DNA of 64,000 bases from UBA1447 sp964627535 (GTDB lineage: Bacteria; Bacillota; Clostridia; Oscillospirales; Acutalibacteraceae), in contig CAZVJW010000019.1 in NCBI GenBank assembly GCA_964627535.1, positions 1 through 64,000 on the forward strand, written 5' to 3'. The notes under the pieces were generated by a model. The model did not search any database and was not told where the DNA came from. It was given only the letters and a program-made list of their open reading frames with translations. Made by a program: the position numbers and the translations under genes. Below, piece by piece: positions 58,075 to 64,000 of this stretch. The number at the start of each line of letters is the position of its first letter. Position 1 is the first letter of the stretch.

Positions 58075-59313
58075 ATGAGCGGTAAGCAAACAAATTTCGG
58101 TGTGATTGGTATAAGCGGACGGGGGAGCGGGATGCTCGCTGAATTACTTTCTGTTGAAGGGGTAAAGGTAACCGCAGTATGCGATAAATATGAAGATAGA
58201 GCACAAAACGGCATTAAAATAGTACAGGAAAAAGCCGGAAATACGCCGGATATGTACCTTGATTATAAGGAGCTTCTCGCGAGAAAGGATATTTCTGCAA
58301 TTCTATGTTGTACAACATGGATTACCCACAGTAGAATTGCCATCGACTCTATGCGTGCGGGTAAACATGTCGCTTTTGAAGTTGGCGGTGCCGCCTCAAC
58401 AGAGGAGTGTTGGCAGATGGTTCGCGCTTCCGAGGAAACCGGTAAGTTCTGCATGATTCTTGAAAACTGCTGCTATGACAGAAATGAGTTGGCGTTGTTC
58501 AATATGAAGAGACTGGGGCTTTTTGGTGAAATTATTCATGTTCAGGGCGGATATCAACATGATCTTCGCGACGAGATAACTTATGGCAGAGAGAATCGTC
58601 ATGGCAGGCTATATAATTTTATGAACCGCAACGGGGATTTATATCCGACACACCAGCTTGGTCCGCTTTCGAAACTTTTAGACATCAACAGAGGCAACCG
58701 CTTTTTAACGCTTACCTCAATGGCAAGCAAAACTCGTGGATTGCATGAAGGCATATTGGATTATTTACCAAAAGGTTATGATCTTACCGATTATAATTTC
58801 GAGCAGGGCGATATAGTTACAACAATGATAAAATGTGCCCATGGAGAAACAATATTACTTATTCATGACTGCACGTTGCCAAGGCCATATTCACGAAATT
58901 GCAGGATTCAAGGAACGCAAGGTATTTGGATGGAAGATAAGGAACAGATATATCTTCAGGAAAGCAGCCCAAATCACGATTGGGAGCCTTTTGAACCATA
59001 TAGAAATAAATATGAGCATCCGCTATGGAGACAATACGCAAAGGACGGTATACATGCCGGAGGGCATGGCGGAATGGATTATTTGGTCTTGTCGGCATTT
59101 GCCGAGAGCGCAATAAATGATGTTAAGTCACCAATAGATGTTTATGATACGGCGGCATGGATGGCAATAACATGCCTTTCGGAACAATCAATCGCAATGG
59201 GCAGTATGCCGGTCCCGATTCCTGACTTCACAAACGGAATGTGGATTGACAGAGAACCTTACCGCAGGGGAAAATATTGCCTCGAAGAGGTCTGCAACGA
59301 TTACTTTGAATAA
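58075..59313 (+). CDS. GH109-like Gfo/Idh/MocA glycosidase or oxidoreductase
   Basis: A 412-residue NAD-dependent protein. Rossmann start FGVIGISGRGSGMLAELL; GKHVAFEVGGAASTEECWQM; ENCCYDRNELALFNMKRLGLFGEI; and the GH109-typical RNGDLYPTHQLGPLSKLLDINRGNR region (58625-58699). GH109 enzymes (alpha-N-acetylgalactosaminidases) cleave glycosides by NAD+-mediated oxidation-elimination; the resemblance is strong but activity is unproved. ATG 58075 follows TTGGAGGAAA; the frame back to 58030 is not used. It opens a three-gene sugar operon with a BadF-type kinase and a GH4 enzyme, which uses similar NAD chemistry. Confidence 0.85.
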   Translation: MSGKQTNFGVIGISGRGSGMLAELLSVEGVKVTAVCDKYEDRAQNGIKIVQEKAGNTPDMYLDYKELLARKDISAILCCTTWITHSRIAIDSMRAGKHVAFEVGGAASTEECWQMVRASEETGKFCMILENCCYDRNELALFNMKRLGLFGEIIHVQGGYQHDLRDEITYGRENRHGRLYNFMNRNGDLYPTHQLGPLSKLLDINRGNRFLTLTSMASKTRGLHEGILDYLPKGYDLTDYNFEQGDIVTTMIKCAHGETILLIHDCTLPRPYSRNCRIQGTQGIWMEDKEQIYLQESSPNHDWEPFEPYRNKYEHPLWRQYAKDGIHAGGHGGMDYLVLSAFAESAINDVKSPIDVYDTAAWMAITCLSEQSIAMGSMPVPIPDFTNGMWIDREPYRRGKYCLEEVCNDYFE

Positions 59314-59333
59314 ATGATTTTGGAGGAGAACTG

Positions 59334-60272
59334 GTGAATTACTATATAGGCGTTGATGGCGGTGGAACAAAAACAGAATATGCTCTTTTTGATGATAACA
59401 AAAAAATGGTCGCTACAATAAAGACTGCCGGGAGTAATCATGAAAACTATGAAAGAGCTTTTGACGAAGCATCCGAGATTATTTGGGAAGGCCTGAACAG
59501 TCTTGTATCCAAGGCCGGGATAACGCTCAAAGATGTTAAATTTGCACTTATGGGGCTTGCCGGAATTGATCATCCGTTTCAATATGAAATCATGTGCTGC
59601 AAATTAAAAGCGTTCGGATTGGAAAATTTTGAGATTTTTAACGATGGTTTTATTGTCGTAAAGGCCGGTTCCATAACCGGTGCCGCCATCGGCTATAATT
59701 GCGGTACGGGCACATGCTGCAATGCTATTGACTCAACAGGGAAAATGTTGCAGCTTGCAGGGCTCGGAGATTTTTCCGGCGATATCGGTAATGGGCACTG
59801 GATAGCGATAAACTCATTTAAGCTTATTTATGATGAAGTATATCTTGGTCTTGAGAAAACGGCAATGACAAAAATGTTTTATGAAGAGTTTAATATTGAA
59901 AGCAGGGAACAGTTTATTGGGACTCTTGCCAAGCTTGAAAGCGATGACGCTGAAAATTATATAAGAAGCCTGATCGACATGTTTTTTGAGGCTGTCAATG
60001 CGGGCGATAAGCCGGTTCTTGGATATGTTGAAAAAATGGCATCCAGAGGTGCGGAACTTATTACCGCGCATGCAAACCAACTAAATTTCACCGGAGACTA
60101 TATCGAAGTAGTTCTTTCAGGCTCAATTCATACGAAACTGCCGTCTGATTTTTATATTGATATGTTAAAGAGTAAGGTGGGTGAGAAAAGCAACCGTGAA
60201 TACAAATTTATCAAGCTTAACCAACCTCCTGTTATCGGTTGTATTAATTGGATATTTCAAAATTACAGATAG
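59334..60272 (+). CDS. BadF/BadG/BcrA/BcrD-type ATPase, probably N-acetylhexosamine kinase
   Basis: A 312-residue ASKHA-fold kinase. Phosphate-1 loop YIGVDGGGTKTEYALFD, FALMGLAGIDHPFQ, IFNDGFIVVKAGS and the adenosine-site strand EVVLSGSIHTKL. The family includes N-acetylglucosamine kinases, and its place between a GH109-like enzyme and a GH4 glycosidase supports sugar phosphorylation. GTG 59334 follows TTGGAGGAGA and lies 20 bases after the oxidoreductase. Sugar specificity cannot be read directly. Confidence 0.85.
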   Translation: MNYYIGVDGGGTKTEYALFDDNKKMVATIKTAGSNHENYERAFDEASEIIWEGLNSLVSKAGITLKDVKFALMGLAGIDHPFQYEIMCCKLKAFGLENFEIFNDGFIVVKAGSITGAAIGYNCGTGTCCNAIDSTGKMLQLAGLGDFSGDIGNGHWIAINSFKLIYDEVYLGLEKTAMTKMFYEEFNIESREQFIGTLAKLESDDAENYIRSLIDMFFEAVNAGDKPVLGYVEKMASRGAELITAHANQLNFTGDYIEVVLSGSIHTKLPSDFYIDMLKSKVGEKSNREYKFIKLNQPPVIGCINWIFQNYR

Positions 60273-60319
60273 CAAATAATATTTGCAAAATTCAAATAAA
60301 ATAACTGGAGATGTTTATA

Positions 60320-61600
60320 TTGAAAGAAATAAGTGTTGCCGTTATAGGATCGGGCAGCACATACTGCCCCGAATTAATTGACGGATTTATTAAGGTGCAA
60401 GACTCATTAAAGCTTAAAAGCATTTCATTTATGGATATTGATGAGCGAAAGAGAACCATTGTCGGCAATCTATGTGTTCGTATGCTAAAAAATGCAGGAA
60501 TTGATTGCAGAATATTAATCACAGATAATCTTGACGCTGCATTGCTGGGTGTTGATTTTATTGTAACTCAGATTCGTGTAGGTAAACTGCCGGCCCGTCA
60601 TCTTGACGAAACTATACCCATAAAATATGGACTGATCGGACAGGAAACAACCGGAATCGGCGGCTTTTTTAAAGCCCTTAGAACTATACCCGCAATGAAA
60701 AATATCTGCGAAAGAATTGAGGCAATTTGCCCGAAAGCCTGGTTAATCAACTTTACAAACCCATCGGGGATTATCAGTGAGTTTATTCAAAACAATACTA
60801 AAGTGAAAAATATTGGGCTTTGCAATGTCCCGATTAATATGCTGGACGACACCCGTGAGATCAGCGGAGAAGACAGCGAAATAACTTATTTGGGACTTAA
60901 CCATTTAAGCTGGATAACTTCGGTAAAAAAAGACGGAGTGAATATTTTGCCCAAAATGATGGCTGAAGGATTTTCGGCTAAGGTGATGGAAAATATTGTT
61001 GACGACGGGTTCTCTATGGAATGTCTTTCTGCAATTAAGGCAATACCTTCATCGTATCTGCAGTATTATTATGGCCGAGAGGCAAAGCTTGAACACCTAC
61101 GGACAGAAGAAAAGAGCAGAGCTCAGGTATGTATGGAGATTGAGGAACAGCTATTGGAAATGTACTCTGATGAAAGCCTTACGGTAAAACCCGCGCTGCT
61201 TGACAAAAGAGGAGGCCATAAATACTCATTAGCTGCCGTTTCTCTTATTGACGCAATTGCAAATGATAAGAAAACAATAAATGTTGTAAATATTAAAAAC
61301 GGCAATACACTTCCATTTATGAATAAGGATGATGTCGTCGAAATCGCGGCTGTAGTGGGCAAGGACGGGGCTGCGGCGGTAGAGGTAGAGAGTATTGACA
61401 ATCGTCACATAATCGGTCTGATGAGGGTTGTAAAGGAATATGAGAAGTATGCGGTTAAGGCCGGAATGACAGGTTTGGATGAAGATGCGATGAATGCTCT
61501 TTTGATTCATCCATTGGTAGGTGACTGGGACAAAGCGTCTAAATGCTTTGAAGAAATGAAGCAGGCGCACAAGGCGTACTTACCGCAGTTTAATATTTAG
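60320..61600 (+). CDS. Family 4 glycoside hydrolase (6-phospho-beta-glucosidase-like)
   Basis: A 426-residue NAD+- and Mn2+-dependent glycosidase. VAVIGSGSTYCPELIDGF binds NAD. TQIRVGKLPARHLDE and QETTGIGGFFKALRTIP follow, then LINFTNPSGI, the metal Cys in GLCNVPINM and the His in YLGLNHLSW. This set matches the CelF/LicH branch acting on 6-phospho-beta-glucosides. TTG 60320 has GGAG nine bases upstream; ATG 60311 directly abuts that site. It is last in the operon and followed by a terminator. Confidence 0.9.
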   Translation: MKEISVAVIGSGSTYCPELIDGFIKVQDSLKLKSISFMDIDERKRTIVGNLCVRMLKNAGIDCRILITDNLDAALLGVDFIVTQIRVGKLPARHLDETIPIKYGLIGQETTGIGGFFKALRTIPAMKNICERIEAICPKAWLINFTNPSGIISEFIQNNTKVKNIGLCNVPINMLDDTREISGEDSEITYLGLNHLSWITSVKKDGVNILPKMMAEGFSAKVMENIVDDGFSMECLSAIKAIPSSYLQYYYGREAKLEHLRTEEKSRAQVCMEIEEQLLEMYSDESLTVKPALLDKRGGHKYSLAAVSLIDAIANDKKTINVVNIKNGNTLPFMNKDDVVEIAAVVGKDGAAAVEVESIDNRHIIGLMRVVKEYEKYAVKAGMTGLDEDAMNALLIHPLVGDWDKASKCFEEMKQAHKAYLPQFNI

Positions 61601-61612
61601 AATAAATACGAT

Positions 61613-61647
61613 TCACCCCCGAAAGCTAATACTTCCGGGGGTGATGA
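61613..61647. terminator. Terminator between convergent GH4 and GH2 genes
   Basis: TCACCCCCGAAAG and CTTCCGGGGGTGA form a stem with one mismatch; AATTTTC follows on the plus strand. Confidence 0.7.
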
Positions 61648-61661
61648 ATTTTCAAATCGGA

Positions 61662-64000
61662 TTAAATGACAGGCATCATAATAAATTCAAACTCTAAACC
61701 GTCTTTTGCATCAAAAGTATATTCAGGAAGTGTGTCCGGTCCGCAGCTTGCTGTTCCGGCACCACGTAAAAACCCGTCGATGCTTAACACGGTTGTATTT
61801 TGGTTATAAAGATCTTCCTGATGTTTTGCTTCTTGTAAAAGCTTTTGTGTATAATTATGTATATTGAAGCTGAATTTTTTCTTGCTGCAACAAAACATGA
61901 TTCCGGCACCGTCGTTATCGGTTATTTTTAACCATCGCACCTGTGTATGATTGCCGTTGTCCTGTGGTTTAATGTACGGTTCGTGCATCCTGTCGACTTC
62001 ATTTTTATAAATACCAACAGTTGCCTGCGCCTTGAAATCACAAAGATTTTCCAATTCACCCAAACCAAAGTACTCTATATGATCAAAGTTTCTCGGCATT
62101 TCAAGTATCACGCCGAACCTTGGCAAATCGGTTTCCAAGAAGATTGTTTTCTGAGGTTCTAATCTCGCTGTTACTTTAATAGAGCCGGCCGGTTTTATTA
62201 AATACACCAAATCAACGCTGAAAAGATCGGTTTTTGAATTATAGATCATGAACTTGGTTTTAACAACTTCACAACCAACCTTATCCTCAAAATCAAAATT
62301 TTCAAGTCGGATATTATAATTGTTATAACATAACTTTAGCCAATTGCTTTTTCTTCTGTTATCATTATCAAGAAGTGCTCTGAAAATGTTCGGTAAAAAT
62401 CCTTTTGATGTAACCGGATTTTGATTCAGCATTTCTTTTTCATTCACATTATAGCATTCTAAATTACCTGTTGCTTTATTGAATACCGCAAACCCATTAT
62501 CAAATTTTATGCTAAGTAAACCAGCATCTTCTTTGACATCTAAATTATTTCCTCTCTCAATATCATTTTCATCAGCAGTTGCTTCCTGTAATAACACTTG
62601 CTCTTTTGCCAGTTCTTGTTCAAATTCATTGAGATAGATGAAATTGATATGTAAATCACAATTCATGGTTAAATTAAGATCAAGTTTGATTTCTTGCTCA
62701 CCGCATGGCAAAATATCAAGACCGAAGCTGCCGGCATCTGTTTTTATGCCGTTTTGCAGCAAAACCCATTTTACTGTAATATAATCGGCATTTCGAAATC
62801 GATTTGTGTTTTTGAAAACAAAACTACCCCGTTCGGTTAGTTTAGCTTTGACAGGTCTGTAAACTGCTTTCATTTCAAGCGCGCCGGTATGCGGCGTTCT
62901 GTCCGGATACACAAGCCCGTCAACGCAGAAATTGCCGTCATGTTTGATTTCTCCATGGTCTCCGCCGTAGGTATACTTCAATTTGCCTTCGTCATGGTAA
63001 ACAGCATGGTCAGCCCATTCCCAGATACAGCCGCCCATGAAAATATCCGCAGAGTAAAAAATATCCCAGTATTCCTCTAAACAGCCCGGACCAACACCCA
63101 TTGCGTGGCAGTATTCACATAAATAGAAGGGTTTATTTTTATACTTTTTACCCCTAATACCGTCACGAACCGCTATTAAATCACCGGTACTTGTATACAT
63201 CTCGGAAACAACATCGTATGAATGCCTCGGTGTGCGGATAACGCCTTCATAATGAACAGGAATTTCAGGACAAATATCATGTAAAAACTCATAACAAGCG
63301 TCCTGACATTTATATCCGCCTGCCTCATTGCCCAAGGACCACATTGTTATACAGGTATGATTTCTGTCACGGTAATACATACGGCTGACTCGGTCAACAT
63401 AGCGGGGTATCCATTTAACATTATTGCTGATCATATTTATCCTGAAATGGGGGAAACTTCCGCAGCCATGTGTTTCAATATCGGCCTCATCAATAACATA
63501 AAGCCCATAAAGGTCACAGAGAGTAAGCAAATTTGCATCCGGTGGGTAGTGAGAGGTGCGTACCCCGTTTACATTCAGCGATTTCATTAATTTTATATCT
63601 TTTTCCAAATCGGCAAAAGACATTACGTAACCGTTCTTATAGTGTGTGTCATGGTGATTAACGCCTTTAATCTTGATTTTTGCGTCGTTAAAAGTGAACA
63701 CATTCTTGAGGATTTTTATCTGTTTAAACCCCGTGAAATTCCTGACCGCTTCAATTTCAAAATCACCTCTGTTAAGAACAATAAAAGTTTCATATATTTT
63801 TGGGATCTCGGCATTCCATTCTTCAACCGGCAAATCATTAAACTTAATACTTGTCAATTCAGACGCAGGAGTGCTGTTTGAGGCGATAACTTTACCGTTG
63901 TCATAAATTTCTATTTTAATGTTGTAATCTGCTAAATCGCCGCATAATGCGATTTGAGCGTTTATGCTCCAGCAATTATCATTTTTTGATGTTTCAAGGA
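61662..64000 (-). CDS. GH2 beta-galactosidase (5' end cut off)
   Basis: The frame is open to the window edge; TTG 63857 is internal, and upstream codons (for example CWSINAQIAL) still encode the sugar-binding and immunoglobulin-like domains. About 779 residues are visible. IKGVNHHDTHYKNGYV and GVRTSHYPPD open the barrel. MWSLGNEAGG holds the acid/base Glu and YLCEYCHAMG the nucleophile Glu. WEWADHA follows, and the C-terminal beta-galactosidase small-chain domain ends ~61662. It is LacZ-like and has no visible signal. It faces the GH109/kinase/GH4 operon and probably belongs to the same sugar locus. Confidence 0.93.
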   Translation of the reverse strand, partial: LETSKNDNCWSINAQIALCGDLADYNIKIEIYDNGKVIASNSTPASELTSIKFNDLPVEEWNAEIPKIYETFIVLNRGDFEIEAVRNFTGFKQIKILKNVFTFNDAKIKIKGVNHHDTHYKNGYVMSFADLEKDIKLMKSLNVNGVRTSHYPPDANLLTLCDLYGLYVIDEADIETHGCGSFPHFRINMISNNVKWIPRYVDRVSRMYYRDRNHTCITMWSLGNEAGGYKCQDACYEFLHDICPEIPVHYEGVIRTPRHSYDVVSEMYTSTGDLIAVRDGIRGKKYKNKPFYLCEYCHAMGVGPGCLEEYWDIFYSADIFMGGCIWEWADHAVYHDEGKLKYTYGGDHGEIKHDGNFCVDGLVYPDRTPHTGALEMKAVYRPVKAKLTERGSFVFKNTNRFRNADYITVKWVLLQNGIKTDAGSFGLDILPCGEQEIKLDLNLTMNCDLHINFIYLNEFEQELAKEQVLLQEATADENDIERGNNLDVKEDAGLLSIKFDNGFAVFNKATGNLECYNVNEKEMLNQNPVTSKGFLPNIFRALLDNDNRRKSNWLKLCYNNYNIRLENFDFEDKVGCEVVKTKFMIYNSKTDLFSVDLVYLIKPAGSIKVTARLEPQKTIFLETDLPRFGVILEMPRNFDHIEYFGLGELENLCDFKAQATVGIYKNEVDRMHEPYIKPQDNGNHTQVRWLKITDNDGAGIMFCCSKKKFSFNIHNYTQKLLQEAKHQEDLYNQNTTVLSIDGFLRGAGTASCGPDTLPEYTFDAKDGLEFEFIMMPVI

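Overview
The window looks like a chromosomal segment of an anaerobic, low-to-medium-GC Clostridia bacterium, most likely Oscillospirales/Ruminococcaceae-like. This is inferred from gene content. A dockerin protein and a cohesin protein stand side by side. There are an EFR1 ferredoxin-flavodoxin, an SdpR/SdpI pair, HemZ, a DUF5685-DnaJ pair, frequent TTG/GTG starts with strong GGAGG ribosome sites, and the core blocks recJ-relA-dtd-MBL-hemZ and mazG-hup-rqcP-divIC-S1. I saw no tRNA, rRNA, CRISPR array, prophage or transposase gene.

Layout. 1-3031: a dockerin-ended secreted protein (left end cut off) and a cohesin-bearing secreted protein, more GC-rich than the rest. 3153-9553: a URO-D-like protein, an RluA pseudouridine synthase, a reverse-strand DUF2087/GIY-YIG pair, a Gfo/Idh/MocA oxidoreductase, a small membrane protein and a YbiT-type ABC-F protein with a degraded second ATPase site. 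9925-16342 (reverse): a six-gene polyamine operon (speD, arginine decarboxylase, speE, agmatinase, carboxyspermidine dehydrogenase, carboxyspermidine decarboxylase) encoding two routes from putrescine to spermidine. 16691-22089: DEAD-box helicase behind a long structured leader, Uup-like ABC-F, EFR1 protein and a GH28-like beta-helix enzyme. 22269-26577: sdpR-sdpI with a palindromic operator, then a TetR-controlled ABC exporter with two paralogous permeases.

26574-39963: mntP on the reverse strand behind a yybP-ykoY manganese riboswitch, a NagD-like phosphatase, an SPFH/NfeD pair, a GDPD-like protein, a GH27 alpha-galactosidase with an inserted domain, a zinc-ribbon exonuclease, a large cell-wall amidase followed by a histidine kinase and response regulator, and an aldose-epimerase-like protein. 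40190-54960: housekeeping genes for recombination, (p)ppGpp, D-aminoacyl-tRNA proofreading, heme/radical SAM, nucleotide clean-up, nucleoid, ribosome rescue, division, ribosome hibernation and rRNA methylation, plus an amidohydrolase and a lone fumarase alpha subunit. 54974-57913: a PHP protein and a three-gene module (DUF5685, Cys-tailed J-like protein lacking HPD, membrane protein). 58075-64000: a sugar locus with a GH109-like enzyme, a BadF-type kinase, a GH4 glycosidase and a convergent GH2 beta-galactosidase cut off by the right end.

Less expected features: two related ~96-bp MITE-like elements (6223-6318, 29848-29944) and a third, different one (9626-9781); in-frame tandem duplications of ribosome site plus start codon in two unrelated genes (arginine decarboxylase, mazG); a relA start that appears shifted out of frame; absence of yabP/yabQ from the conserved mazG-divIC block, hinting at a non-sporulating lineage; and the DUF5685/J-like/membrane module, the best candidate here for an undescribed system.
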